This document shows positions 9,152 to 19,474 of a stretch of DNA of 32,375 bases, in pieces (the stretch's first letter is position 1; every line of letters begins with the position of its first letter). A model generated the notes under the pieces. The model had not been told where the DNA came from, did no database searches, and saw nothing but the letters and a program-made list of their open reading frames with translations. The stretch comes from an uncultured Clostridia bacterium. GTDB lineage: Bacteria > Bacillota > Clostridia > TANB77 > CAG-508. Where the stretch lies: contig CANRLO010000009.1 in assembly GCA_947631495.1 (NCBI GenBank), positions 1 through 32,375 on the forward strand, given 5' to 3'. The translations under genes were made by a program, and so were the position numbers.

Positions 9152-10096
9152 ATGAATTCTTTTTATTTATTACAAAATCCAGAAGTGTTTCAAGGAGAAA
9201 ATAAAACAAAATATACCAAATCTTATTTTGAAGGTTGGTATTTTAAGCATACTATTCAAAATAAAAGCATCTCTTTTATTCCCGGTATTCATATTGAAGA
9301 AGGAAAAAAGTCTGCTTTTATTCAAGTAATTACTAATTTTTCTTCATACTATATTTCTTATTCATTTGATGATTTTTCTTTTTCTTATGAACCTTTCTTT
9401 ATTCGTATTGGAAATAACTTTTTTTCTTTGGATGAAATAAAAATAGATTTGCAAGATACAGATATTAAAATACAAGGTGAGCTATTTTATAGTAATCATG
9501 AAAAAATAAATAAGAGCTTTTTTATGCCAAATATTATGGGACCTTTTTCTTATCTTCCCTTTATGGAATGTAATCATGCTATTTTAAGTATGAAACATGA
9601 AGTAAATGGATTACTTATTGTAAATGAAGAATATTATCATTTCAAAAATGGAATTGGTTATATCGAAAAAGATTGGGGAAGTTCTTTTCCTTCCTCTTAC
9701 ATTTGGACACAAGCAAATGACTTTGAAAATTCGGATTGTAGTTTCTTTTTGTCTGTTGCTACTATTCCCATCTCTTGTTTTTCTTTTACTGGCTTTATTT
9801 GCTCACTTATTTTAGATGGAAAAGAATATCGTTTTTCTACTTATAATGGTAGCAGAATTGCTAAGTTTAGAACTTCTTCTCAAAATTTTAACATAGTTCT
9901 AAAACAAAAAGATGAGCGTTTGCATATTTATAGTGATACTAAAAGTAGTTTTTCTCTAAAGGCTCCACGAGCTGGCAGTATGAATAGAGAAATTTTTGAA
10001 AGTATTGATGCTAATATTTTTATTTGCTTATCTAAGAAAGATAATATTCTTTTTGAAGGTCAGAGTAAAAATTGTGGACTTGAAATTGTACTATAG
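9152..10096 (+). CDS. Tocopherol cyclase-like family protein
   Basis: YTKSYFEGWYFKH...SFIPGIHIE...GPFSYLPFMECNHAILSMKHEVNG...GIGYIEKDWGSSFPSSYIW. Confidence 0.85.
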   Translation: MNSFYLLQNPEVFQGENKTKYTKSYFEGWYFKHTIQNKSISFIPGIHIEEGKKSAFIQVITNFSSYYISYSFDDFSFSYEPFFIRIGNNFFSLDEIKIDLQDTDIKIQGELFYSNHEKINKSFFMPNIMGPFSYLPFMECNHAILSMKHEVNGLLIVNEEYYHFKNGIGYIEKDWGSSFPSSYIWTQANDFENSDCSFFLSVATIPISCFSFTGFICSLILDGKEYRFSTYNGSRIAKFRTSSQNFNIVLKQKDERLHIYSDTKSSFSLKAPRAGSMNREIFESIDANIFICLSKKDNILFEGQSKNCGLEIVL

Positions 10097-10099
10097 AAA

Positions 10100-10141
10100 A
10101 AAACTGTGTAATTCAATTTCTTTGAGTTTACACAGTTAATT
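10100..10141 (+). terminator. Hairpin terminator
   Basis: aactgtgtaa...tttacacagtt. Confidence 0.65.
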
Positions 10142-10226
10142 TTCTACATTCTCATCTTTTATTTTTATACATATCTTTGATTTCTATTCATTGCTTATCT
10201 GGGTGCATTGCTACCAGTGTTTAGTG

Positions 10227-11690
10227 CTACATAATGTAAAGTACAGGTCGGAAGCCAATGTGCGTGCCAGTATAAGTTGCAGAGTGTTCACCACGGCAAC
10301 ATGCAGGGCGACTAGATCGAGCATGGTTGAAGCCACCTCCACGAAGAATATAGCTTTCTACTGTGTCATTAGGGTAAGCTACCTCTTGTGTCCACTCCCA
10401 TAAGTTGCCTGCTATATCATATAGATTCTTTTTCTTTACTCCTTCTGTACTTGCTGTAGTTCGTATGCCATAGTGATGTTCTTCATCTGATTTTGTAAAA
10501 ACAGATGTTATTGAACCATTACTTGAATCTACTGTAGCATATCTTCCTTGTCCATTTGTAAATGTTACACCATCAGTTGCTTGATAATAATTTCCCCATG
10601 TACTCTTTGTAGTAACTATTGAAGTTTCATTACCTGCTATAAAATTCATTATAGCATCCCACATTGTTCCTGTTATTAGTCCACTTTGCACATACTCTGT
10701 TTGATACATTCTGTTACTTAATTTTAATGCTGTAAAATAGTCAGCATGGTAATATGGTATTTCTCCTGCTTTAGAAGTTATTTTTCCGCTTAGTGTATGG
10801 TCACTTAGTTCATCTCTTATTGAAAAGTTATCATTTATCCAACCATTTGCTTCATTTTTTGCTACAAAATCTACTTTTATTGAGCCAACTGATAATTCAA
10901 TTTCACTCGTTCCTGCTTCATACCTTCCTACATAAAAGCCACCATATTTTCTAATTTGTACCAACTCTGATGAGTGTGTTTGCGTTTCCCATGTGGCATC
11001 ATCATAATCATTTCCGCTTATTTTATTCCAATCTACTTTTTTATAATTTTGTTCTGTTACTGGTATCCATACAAATTGATTCCCTAAAAGTATTTTTTGT
11101 TTTTCTTCATTTGATAAATTTTTATATTCTTCGTCTGTATATGTTTTTACCGTTCCATCTTCGTTATATATTGCTCCTGCTGATACATCTGCTTTCCCTG
11201 CATATTTATTTTGGTCTTTTATATTATCTGATATTACTACTCCACTTTCAATTGTTCCTCCTACATAATAGAAGCCTTTTGGTACTGGTACTTCTTCTCC
11301 ATTCCCTGTTGCTATTGCTCTTACATTTGATGCTACTACTGTTTTCTTTACTATTTCTCCTGTTTCTGTTTCTACATATGCAGGTGTTGTTGTTAACCAC
11401 TTACTTGGTACTTTTACTTCTGTTCCTGCTGGTGTTTTTTCTGTGTTTTCTGGTAAGTTTTCATTGTCTTTTATTTGCTTTTCTAATTCTGCTATTCTTT
11501 CTTCCTCTTCTGCTTGTGCATTTAAAAACTTTTCTCGTGCTTCTCTTGCTTTTGTAAATAAGCCATTTTCACCTACTACTAAATTTATACTAACTCCTGC
11601 TAAAATGATTAATACAATTATTGTAATAACTAGCGAAATTAGTGTTATTCCTTTAATATTTCCTCGTTTTTCTTTTTGAATTTTTTTCAT
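10227..11690 (-). CDS. Prepilin-like protein with FGE-sulfatase/C-type-lectin-like variable C-terminus (paralog 1)
   Basis: KGITLISLVITIIVLIILAGVSINLVVGENGLF; NLYDIAGNLWEWTQE..SYILRGGGFNHARSSRPACCRGEHSATYTGTHIGFRPVLYIM. Confidence 0.8.
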   Translation of the reverse strand: MKKIQKEKRGNIKGITLISLVITIIVLIILAGVSINLVVGENGLFTKAREAREKFLNAQAEEEERIAELEKQIKDNENLPENTEKTPAGTEVKVPSKWLTTTPAYVETETGEIVKKTVVASNVRAIATGNGEEVPVPKGFYYVGGTIESGVVISDNIKDQNKYAGKADVSAGAIYNEDGTVKTYTDEEYKNLSNEEKQKILLGNQFVWIPVTEQNYKKVDWNKISGNDYDDATWETQTHSSELVQIRKYGGFYVGRYEAGTSEIELSVGSIKVDFVAKNEANGWINDNFSIRDELSDHTLSGKITSKAGEIPYYHADYFTALKLSNRMYQTEYVQSGLITGTMWDAIMNFIAGNETSIVTTKSTWGNYYQATDGVTFTNGQGRYATVDSSNGSITSVFTKSDEEHHYGIRTTASTEGVKKKNLYDIAGNLWEWTQEVAYPNDTVESYILRGGGFNHARSSRPACCRGEHSATYTGTHIGFRPVLYIM

Positions 11691-11939
11691 TGGTTTCCTC
11701 CGTTTTATATTAAAATAATAATAATGTTATTAATTTCATCCTTTTATCTCTTTTATAAATATTTTCATTATTATTTACTATTTTATTTATATTATGTTTA
11801 TAAGTTGCTATTATTTAAATTATTTTATCAATATGTTATTTTTACGTCAATACTTTTTAGGTAAATATTCATTTTATTATTTTTATGTATTATTATTTTT
11901 TTCATTCTTTTGCACTCATTTAATTATTTTGACTATATA

Positions 11940-11976
11940 AAAACGCCTCTATTATTCTATTATTAGAGACGTTCAT
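11940..11976. terminator. Hairpin terminator between the paralogs
   Basis: aacgcctcta...tagagacgtt. Confidence 0.5.
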
Positions 11977-11992
11977 TATTATATTTTCTATA

Positions 11993-13462
11993 TTACATTA
12001 TATAAAGTGCAGGGCGAAAGCCAAAATACGTAACAGTGTCAATCGCAGTGCCGTTAGTACGGTAGCACGCAGGAGTATTAGAGTAAGCGTAGTAGAAGCT
12101 ACCTCCTCGAAGCATATAACTCTCTAGTGCATTTTCAGGATAAGATGCTTCTTGTGTCCATTCCCATAGGTTTCCGGCTATATCATATAAATTCTTTTTC
12201 TTTACTCCTTCTGTACTTGCTGTTGTTCGTATTCCATAATGGAAGACTGTATCTGATTTAGTGAAGGCGTCGTTACTACCTATATTACTACCACTTGGCG
12301 TTACTGTTGCATATCTTCCTTGGCCATCTATAAATGTTACATCATCAGTTTGTTCATTGTAATTTCCCCATGTGCTTCCTGTTGTTACAATTGAAGTATT
12401 ATCACCTGCTATAAATTTCATAATAACATCCCACATTGTTCCTGTTATTAATCCACTTTGCACATATTCTGTTTGATACATTCTATTACTTAATTCTAAT
12501 GCTGTAAAATAGTCTGCATGGTAATATGGTATTTCCCCTGCTTTGCTTGTTATATTTCCTGTTGCTGTATGGTTTAATCCATCTCTTATAGAAAAATTAG
12601 TATTTCTCCAACCACTTACTATATTTGCTATTGAAAAATCTACTGTTGTTGTACCTGTCGATATTGTAATTTCACTTGTTCCTGCTTCGTATCTTCCTAC
12701 ATAAAATCCACCATATTTTTTTATTTGTACCAACTCTGATGAATGTGTTTGTGTTTCCCATGTAGCATTTTTATATTCTTCTTCCCCGTTTTTCCAAACT
12801 TCTTTTTTATAATCTTCTAATTTTACTGGTATCCATACAAATTGGTTTCCTAGAATTACTTTTCCCTTTTCTTCTTCCGTTAGCTCTTTATATGCCTTTA
12901 CTGTTCCGTCTTCGTTATATATTACACCTGCTGGTATTCCTTCTTTTACTTCTTCAGTTGGAGTATAATCGGCATATTTATTTTCATCTTTTATATTATC
13001 TGATATTACTACTCCATTTTCTATTGTTCCACCTACATAATAGAAGCCTTTTGGTACTGGCACTTCTTCTCCATTCCCTGTTGCTATTGCTCTTACATTT
13101 GATGTTACTACTGTTTTCTTTACTATTTCTCCTGTTTCTGTTTCTACATATGCAGGTGTTGTTGTTAACCACTTACTTGGTACTTTTACTTCTGTTCCTG
13201 CTGGTGTTTTTTCTGTGTTTTCTGGTAAGTTTTCATTGTCTTTTATTTGCTTTTCTAATTCTGCTATTCTTTCTTCCTCTTCTGCTTGTGCATTTAAAAA
13301 CTTTTCTCGTGCTTCTCTTGCTTTTGTAAATAAGCCATTTTCACCTACTACTAAATTTATACTAACTCCAGCTAAGATGATTAATATAATTATTGTAATT
13401 ACAAGTGAAATTAGTGTGATTCCATTTACAGTTCCTTGTTTTTCTTTTCTAAATTTTTTCAT
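11993..13462 (-). CDS. Prepilin-like protein with FGE-sulfatase/C-type-lectin-like variable C-terminus (paralog 2)
   Basis: N-terminal ~150 aa nearly identical to paralog 1; C-term SYMLRGGSFYYAYSNTPACYRTNGTAIDTVTYFGFRPALYIM. Confidence 0.8.
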   Translation of the reverse strand: MKKFRKEKQGTVNGITLISLVITIIILIILAGVSINLVVGENGLFTKAREAREKFLNAQAEEEERIAELEKQIKDNENLPENTEKTPAGTEVKVPSKWLTTTPAYVETETGEIVKKTVVTSNVRAIATGNGEEVPVPKGFYYVGGTIENGVVISDNIKDENKYADYTPTEEVKEGIPAGVIYNEDGTVKAYKELTEEEKGKVILGNQFVWIPVKLEDYKKEVWKNGEEEYKNATWETQTHSSELVQIKKYGGFYVGRYEAGTSEITISTGTTTVDFSIANIVSGWRNTNFSIRDGLNHTATGNITSKAGEIPYYHADYFTALELSNRMYQTEYVQSGLITGTMWDVIMKFIAGDNTSIVTTGSTWGNYNEQTDDVTFIDGQGRYATVTPSGSNIGSNDAFTKSDTVFHYGIRTTASTEGVKKKNLYDIAGNLWEWTQEASYPENALESYMLRGGSFYYAYSNTPACYRTNGTAIDTVTYFGFRPALYIM

Positions 13463-13766
13463 TGGTTTCCTCCATTTTTATAAAAATAATAATTTATAAA
13501 TAATATTTTTTATATTTTTATATTTTTACTAAAATAATAATTTACAAATTATTATTTTAATATCTTTATCTCTTTATTTTTTATTTTCTTTAGAAACTTT
13601 TCATTATTATTTACTATTTTATTTATATTATGTTTATAAGTTACTATTGTTTTAGTTATTTTACCAATACGTTTTTCTTCCGTCAATACTTTTTTAAATA
13701 TTCAAATATTTTTCAAATATTGTAAAATTATTTACCAAATATAATGTTTAAAATGCAAAAAGAAGG

Positions 13767-13818
13767 GATGTCCCCACCGTTCCATTTTGGAACGAAAAGG
13801 GGCGTCCCTCCTGTTCTC
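13767..13818. repeat. Dispersed REP-like palindromic repeat, copy B
   Basis: gggatgtccccaccGTTCCATTTTGGAACgaaaaggggcgtccctcctgttc. Confidence 0.8.
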
Positions 13819-13829
13819 TTATTCATTTT

Positions 13830-14711
13830 TTAAGCTCTTGGATGTGTTTTTTTGTATAAGTTTTTAATTCCATTATCTTGGAATTGCATATATACTTGTG
13901 TTGACGAAATATCAGAATGACCAAGCATAGTTTGAATTGCTTTTAAGTCTGCTCCATTTTGTAAAAGGTGTGTTGCAAATGAATGTCTTAACACATGTGG
14001 TGTAATGTCCTTTGTAATGTGTGCTTGTTCTTTATAATATTTTACAATTTTCCAGAAACCTTGTCTTGTTAATCGTTGACCATTTACATTAACAAATAGT
14101 GCTTTTACACTTTCATCATGAATTAAAACTGGTCTTGCTTCTTCGATATATTCTTTTAATGCTTTTAAAGCCATTGCTCCTAAAGGAATATTTCTTTGTT
14201 TTGCACCTGAATGACATACAACATATGCTTCATCTAATTTTACATCTTCTAAATTTAATGAAATAATTTCTGTTACTCTCATTCCTGTTGCATAAGCAAA
14301 TTCAAGCATTGCTTTGTCCCTTGTTCCTTTTAGGTCAACATCTTTTGGTTGGTCTAATAATAATTCTACTTCTTTTGCTGTTAATATGCTTGGTGCTCTT
14401 TTTTCAATTTTTGGTGATTGAATATGAGCAGTAGGATCTACTTTTACTTTCTTATTTTTTACTAAAAATTGGTATAATGAACGGATTGAAGCTAAATTTC
14501 TAGAGATTGTAGATGCTTTTTTCCCAATTGATTGTAAATATTCTAGATATTTTTTTATATCTTCTTCTTTCATTTTAGCATAATTTAATTTATTGCTCTC
14601 TAAATATTTATTGTAATAAACAATATCCCTTCTATAAGATTGTAATGTGTTATCTGATGCTTTCTTGTCATTTTGAAGAAATTCTAAAAAAAGTTTAATT
14701 TGTTTTTCCAT
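13830..14711 (-). CDS. xerD: Tyrosine recombinase XerD-like
   Basis: ATGMRVTEIISL...HVLRHSFATHLLQNGADLKAIQTMLGHSDISSTQVYMQF: R-H-x-x-R-H-Y catalytic pattern; next to spoIIM. Confidence 0.9.
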   Translation of the reverse strand: MEKQIKLFLEFLQNDKKASDNTLQSYRRDIVYYNKYLESNKLNYAKMKEEDIKKYLEYLQSIGKKASTISRNLASIRSLYQFLVKNKKVKVDPTAHIQSPKIEKRAPSILTAKEVELLLDQPKDVDLKGTRDKAMLEFAYATGMRVTEIISLNLEDVKLDEAYVVCHSGAKQRNIPLGAMALKALKEYIEEARPVLIHDESVKALFVNVNGQRLTRQGFWKIVKYYKEQAHITKDITPHVLRHSFATHLLQNGADLKAIQTMLGHSDISSTQVYMQFQDNGIKNLYKKTHPRA

Positions 14712-14867
14712 TTGATTTAGCTCCCCTATCTTTAATTTTTTATTTACCTTACGTAAACTGTATATGTTATATCAAATTATGAACAAATTGTAAAGACATT
14801 TTTCTAAAAAAATATATTTTTTTTGCTATTATTTTTCTTTTTCATTTATTTTTCGCCAACTTTTTAT

Positions 14868-15509
14868 TTAAAAATAAGAGATACATATTTGAAGTAGTGG
14901 ATTTGATATATATACTTCTAACAAAGAAGCAAACATTAAAATAAGTGTCATAAACAAAGAAAATATTGTATGCCTTATAATTTCTATTTTTATATTTTCT
15001 TTTCTTCTATCTTTCATAATTGCTTGATAAAGTCTCAATCCACTAACTGCCAAAGCTAATATAGCAGGAATAATCAATAAATTTTGTAATAATAAATATA
15101 ATAAGCAAAATAAAATTCCTTTTCCAGTTCCTAATGTAAAAAGTAACGAAGAAATTGTATATCCTAGTGAGAAACCTCTGAATGTTATCATTCCATATAC
15201 AATTGGAATGCCAATAATAGTGCACCCCATAAACCATAATATAAAAGCAAAAATAATATGGTTTCCAATACTACTCTTTAATAAGTTTATACTATCAATT
15301 TGATATTCGTTTTTTAAGCAATCTAAAAAAGTAGTAATAGTATTTCCTATTTGGTTATGAATTTCTTCTTGTGCATAGTTCACAAAAATAACTCCTGCAA
15401 TAATACCAATTAAAAAGAAAATAGAAACAATGACATATTTTTTTAGATTTTGTTCAATATGTTCTTTTATTGCATTCAAAATTATATTTCTTTTCTCTTG
15501 TTTCCTCAT
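14868..15509 (-). CDS. spoIIM: Stage II sporulation protein M
   Basis: 213-aa multi-TM protein with SpoIIM-like pattern, adjacent to xerD as in many Firmicutes. Confidence 0.85.
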   Translation of the reverse strand: MRKQEKRNIILNAIKEHIEQNLKKYVIVSIFFLIGIIAGVIFVNYAQEEIHNQIGNTITTFLDCLKNEYQIDSINLLKSSIGNHIIFAFILWFMGCTIIGIPIVYGMITFRGFSLGYTISSLLFTLGTGKGILFCLLYLLLQNLLIIPAILALAVSGLRLYQAIMKDRRKENIKIEIIRHTIFSLFMTLILMFASLLEVYISNPLLQICISYF

Positions 15510-15612
15510 TTTTTACCTACTCCTTTTGTATTTTATACATAATGTGTATTCGATAAAAAAATTTTTAGAACAAGAAACTTTATAGAAATTGCTCCGTCCC
15601 TATAATATAATT

Positions 15613-16800
15613 TTATTTAACCTTTCCGTAAACGCCTCCGCCTCCAGCTTCTATTTTTGCGTTTCCTTCTCTTGCTTCTATAATTTTATTTGCTATTTTT
15701 TCTCCCACAACTGCTTCTATGTCATCTTTTGAAAGTTTGTGTAATATAGTCATTTCCGTTCCGAAGTGTTGTAATAATTTTTCAATTTGCTTGTTTCCTA
15801 CTCCTGGTATAAATTGAAGTGGTACTTGATAAATATATGGTGGTCTTGTTTTTGGACTCTTTGTTTCTTTTTTGTCTTTGATTATTTCTATTCTATCAAA
15901 GACTCCAAATGTAACATTTGTGCTACCACATTTTGGACAAATGGCTACTGGCTGTTTTGTTTCAATGGTAGATTCGCAGTCATCACAGTAAGTTCTATGG
16001 TACTTGCCAAGTTTTGGGTCTAACCCATAATTGCATATTATTTTTCTTCCTTCTTCTCCCTTTAAAGCTTTCACTATTTCTTTAAAAGACAATTCTTCTA
16101 TTTGTATTTTATTATATTCTCTTGCAATTTTAGGTAGAGAGTGTGCATCTGAATTGGTAAGAAATGTTTTATTTTCTAATTCTGATATTGTGTCTGCTAA
16201 AAATGTATCTGCACTTAAGCCTAGTTCTACAGCAAATATTTTTTCTAATTTTTCATGGAAGATTTCTTCTAATCTATCTGCGCAATTTCCATAGTAACTT
16301 TTATGTGGTGTAAATATATGGGCTGGGATTAGAATTCCATTGTATTTTTCTACTATATCAATTAGTTCATATCCTGACAAATCCGATTTTTGTGTGCTTA
16401 ATGTAATATTTTTTATATGATGGCTCAATTCATTAGAAAATGCCTTTATATCTTTTAGATGTGGAAAAAAACATAAATTGTGTGCTGCCCCTTTATGTCC
16501 ATTTCTTCCTATTTCTGTGGTTTCAACTTCGCTTCCTAATAGAATACAAACTTGTTCTTTATATACAATTCCACCATCTTTTATTTCATAAGCTTCTCCT
16601 GTTTTTAAGAAATTTTCTATATCTTCTATTACATAAGGAGAGGCACAATCTATAATACCTACTACTCCTATTCCTTTTCTTTCATAACATTCTTTAGCAA
16701 TGTTAGCAAAATTAAGCGACCTTGCTGCTGTTATTTTTATTGGTTTTCCTTGTTCTGACCTTCCAATGTGAACGTGTAAATCTGCAAATATTTCTTTCAT
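15613..16800 (-). CDS. PHP-domain / endonuclease Q-like protein
   Basis: FADLHVHIGRS..., SDAHSLPKIAREYNKI, zinc-ribbon CDDCES..CPKCGS, C-terminal HhH. Confidence 0.85.
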   Translation of the reverse strand: MKEIFADLHVHIGRSEQGKPIKITAARSLNFANIAKECYERKGIGVVGIIDCASPYVIEDIENFLKTGEAYEIKDGGIVYKEQVCILLGSEVETTEIGRNGHKGAAHNLCFFPHLKDIKAFSNELSHHIKNITLSTQKSDLSGYELIDIVEKYNGILIPAHIFTPHKSYYGNCADRLEEIFHEKLEKIFAVELGLSADTFLADTISELENKTFLTNSDAHSLPKIAREYNKIQIEELSFKEIVKALKGEEGRKIICNYGLDPKLGKYHRTYCDDCESTIETKQPVAICPKCGSTNVTFGVFDRIEIIKDKKETKSPKTRPPYIYQVPLQFIPGVGNKQIEKLLQHFGTEMTILHKLSKDDIEAVVGEKIANKIIEAREGNAKIEAGGGGVYGKVK

Positions 16801-16858
16801 TTTTATTACTTTTCTTCGTATAATGTAAATATACGAATTTCTCCTTTCTTATATACAA

Positions 16859-16905
16859 AAAGAATGCTCTATCGCTCTAAAACAGAACGAAAAAAAGCAT
16901 TCTTA
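16859..16905. terminator. Hairpin terminator
   Basis: aagaatgct...agcattctt. Confidence 0.55.
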
Positions 16906-16910
16906 TTATT

Positions 16911-17258
16911 TTAATATTTTTCTATTTCACTATCTCTGTTTTGTTTTGTTTCTTTTATTTCATTTTGTACTTCTTGCTTTGTTTGTATATTATTAGTTTG
17001 TACTGCTAAATCATCTTTAAATTTATTTTTATTTCTAAGAACTAAAGTTTCTACATTAGCATCTAATTCTTCTGGGTTAAATTCAAATGAAGTTTGCTCT
17101 TTTTCTTCTCCTTGTTTTTCTTTTTCTTTTCTTTTTCGTTCTAATTCTTGTACTGCTATTTCATCAAACTGAGCTGTTCCTGTAATAGCTTGTTGTAAAG
17201 TTGGAGCCGCATTAATAATATTACTTATACGATTAATTGCTGGAATTTTAATACTCAT
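16911..17258 (-). CDS. Hypothetical charged protein
   Basis: ORF; start at MSIKIPAINRISNII preferred over upstream M; overlaps the end of 17260-17802 gene (coupling). Confidence 0.55.
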   Translation of the reverse strand: MSIKIPAINRISNIINAAPTLQQAITGTAQFDEIAVQELERKRKEKEKQGEEKEQTSFEFNPEELDANVETLVLRNKNKFKDDLAVQTNNIQTKQEVQNEIKETKQNRDSEIEKY

Positions 17259-17259
17259 T

Positions 17260-17802
17260 TTATACATACACCTCCTGCATTTGATTAACAAACTCTTTAA
17301 ACTGTTCTAAGTACCTATTTTCTGTTCCTTTTAAATTTCGATGTTCTAATAATACTAATGCTTCATCTGGTTTGAATCCAATTCTCTCTGGTCTATCCAT
17401 TAGCATTCCTCCGAATTGGTCTACTAATTCTAGAATATCACTCTCTTTTTCTCTTGGAGCACTTCCTGAATAGCGGTTGACTTCTTCACAGATTTTACAG
17501 AATCGTTTTGAAAAACCCAATGTTTTCAAATATTCTGCTCCATCTTTCGCATAAGATTTTACTTTATTTAAATCACTAAAATCTATTGGTTTTTTGCAAT
17601 TGCATAATAAACAAGCTGTAATTACTAAATTACTATCTACGTCTAATTGCATTGTTTCAATAAATAACTTTGCTAATTCTGTTTTTAAAACAACTGATTT
17701 GTCGAAAAAAACTCGTGCTTTTTTTTGCAAATAAAACATAATTTCCATTTTTCGAATCCAGTCTTCTTCCTTTAAAATATATTCTGCAAAAGTTTCCGAC
17801 AT
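17260..17802 (-). CDS. Hypothetical protein (possible degenerate HD-type domain)
   Basis: 180-aa intact ORF upstream of 16911 gene. Confidence 0.6.
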   Translation of the reverse strand: MSETFAEYILKEEDWIRKMEIMFYLQKKARVFFDKSVVLKTELAKLFIETMQLDVDSNLVITACLLCNCKKPIDFSDLNKVKSYAKDGAEYLKTLGFSKRFCKICEEVNRYSGSAPREKESDILELVDQFGGMLMDRPERIGFKPDEALVLLEHRNLKGTENRYLEQFKEFVNQMQEVYV

Positions 17803-18027
17803 TTTTCCCTCCTTATGCTCCTTTTCTTGTATTATGAATTATATAAATTATTCAATTTTTTCTATTTAAGAAGCATTACTTTCCCTATTTTTCCTTTTTA
17901 TACATTATATTTTAAAAAAAACTATATTTCAACAATGTTATGCAAATGTTATTAAAATGTAATATAAATGTAATAAAATAAAAATTCTAGAAAGAATTGA
18001 TATGTGTTCAAAACATTCTAGAACAGC

Positions 18028-18077
18028 AAAAAAGCAAGAAATTTTCATCACCTTTTTTTGACAAATTTCTTGCTTTA
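18028..18077. terminator. Hairpin terminator
   Basis: aaagcaagaaattt...aaatttcttgcttt. Confidence 0.65.
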
Positions 18078-18107
18078 TACTCTTATATTCATATATAAAA
18101 ATTTAAT

Positions 18108-19340
18108 TTATAGTGTTATTAATTTATTTGTATAATCTAAATTTGCCCACGAATCGTACTCATATCCTAAAGTATAGATGTTAGTGGCAAATATATCTTT
18201 TTCAAGCATTTCTTTTAATGTTTTACTTGTACTTTTGTCCATATAATCTTTTACAGAAGTTACCATTTGAATTTTTGGATTAATTTGGCAAATATCAGAT
18301 AACATTTCCTTTCCTTTTGCATTAACGCCTAGTACTCTTGCGTATGGTATTACTTTTCTTGAATTTTGTATATCTTTTTTTGTAATTCCAAGTAAAGCAT
18401 ATAATAAAATTCTTTGTATTCTTGTTTGAGTATATCGTTTTGATTTAATGATATTTACTAAATCTATTAGATTATTACAAGAATTTGCTGCACTTTTAAT
18501 TGCATTTTCTAATCCTTCTGTTACATCTGCAAGTTCTGATATCTCTCGTGTGGACATTTTTCTAAGTGTGTATAGAATTTCTTTTTCATATTTTACTAAA
18601 TCTAATACATAGTTTCCTTTTCTAATTTCTTCTTTTAAAAGCATATAAGAACTTCCTGGCATTACTTTTCTTAAGTCATCATATTGCTCTGTTGCTACTA
18701 ACTTACGAATGGCAGTAGAACTTGCAAATTCATCTACAATTCTTTCATCATTATAATATACTTTTTTTCGCTCTACTGCAAATGCTTTCATTCCACTTTT
18801 TAATCTTTTTAATGATTTTAAATATTCAATTGCTAAAATATTATTAGAGCCTGACATAATATTAGCATAACGTTTTATATCGTTTAAGTACATAAGAAGT
18901 GCATTTTCTCTTGCTTTTGGATACGACAATCCTTTGCTTAATTCATGATTTAAAATGGCAACATATTCTTTTGGCTCGTTATATAGGACATTAGCTATAT
19001 TATTTAATGCTGCAAAATCTGATGTTTCGCAACCAAAACAAAGTGTATCTACTATTTTTAAGTTATCTAATATTTTTATGGCTCCTTCTGCAAAATTTTC
19101 TGCACTAGAAATACTATAAATAGTAGGTAATTCTAATACCATATCTACTCCATTTTCAAGTGCCATTTGTGCTTTTACCCATTTATTGACTAAAGAGGTA
19201 TTTCCTCTTTGTGCAAAATTACCAGATATAATTGCTATTACATATTTTGCTCCTGTTTGTTTTTTGGCTTCTTCTATTTGATATAAATGTCCATTATGAA
19301 ATGGATTATATTCTGCAATAATTCCTAAGACGGTTGCCAT
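18108..19340 (-). CDS. tmcAL: tRNA(Met) cytidine acetate ligase (YlbM family)
   Basis: GIIAEYNPFHNGHLYQIEEAKKQTGAKYVIAIISGNFAQRG..VLELP: TmcAL/YlbM motifs. Confidence 0.9.
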   Translation of the reverse strand: MATVLGIIAEYNPFHNGHLYQIEEAKKQTGAKYVIAIISGNFAQRGNTSLVNKWVKAQMALENGVDMVLELPTIYSISSAENFAEGAIKILDNLKIVDTLCFGCETSDFAALNNIANVLYNEPKEYVAILNHELSKGLSYPKARENALLMYLNDIKRYANIMSGSNNILAIEYLKSLKRLKSGMKAFAVERKKVYYNDERIVDEFASSTAIRKLVATEQYDDLRKVMPGSSYMLLKEEIRKGNYVLDLVKYEKEILYTLRKMSTREISELADVTEGLENAIKSAANSCNNLIDLVNIIKSKRYTQTRIQRILLYALLGITKKDIQNSRKVIPYARVLGVNAKGKEMLSDICQINPKIQMVTSVKDYMDKSTSKTLKEMLEKDIFATNIYTLGYEYDSWANLDYTNKLITL

Positions 19341-19474
19341 ATTTATTTCCCCTCTCTTATGAGTTTTCTTTACGCAAAAATATAATATATTTTATTTTTC
19401 TCTCTTGTTTATTTTTTATTTCATTGATATAATATCATAAAACTTTTTATTTTTCAATTGAAAGGATAAATATT

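Noticed and set aside
10970-11557. 195-aa plus-strand ORF of Leu/Phe/His-rich protein (and similar 12892-13329, 3303-3533, 5825-6007, 6467-6697)
   Set aside because: Antisense shadows of strongly supported minus-strand genes; biased composition, no SD.
13830-14711. XerD-like recombinase as the integrase of the prophage
   Set aside because: Next to spoIIM in a host context and 7 kb from the element; looks like the housekeeping XerD.
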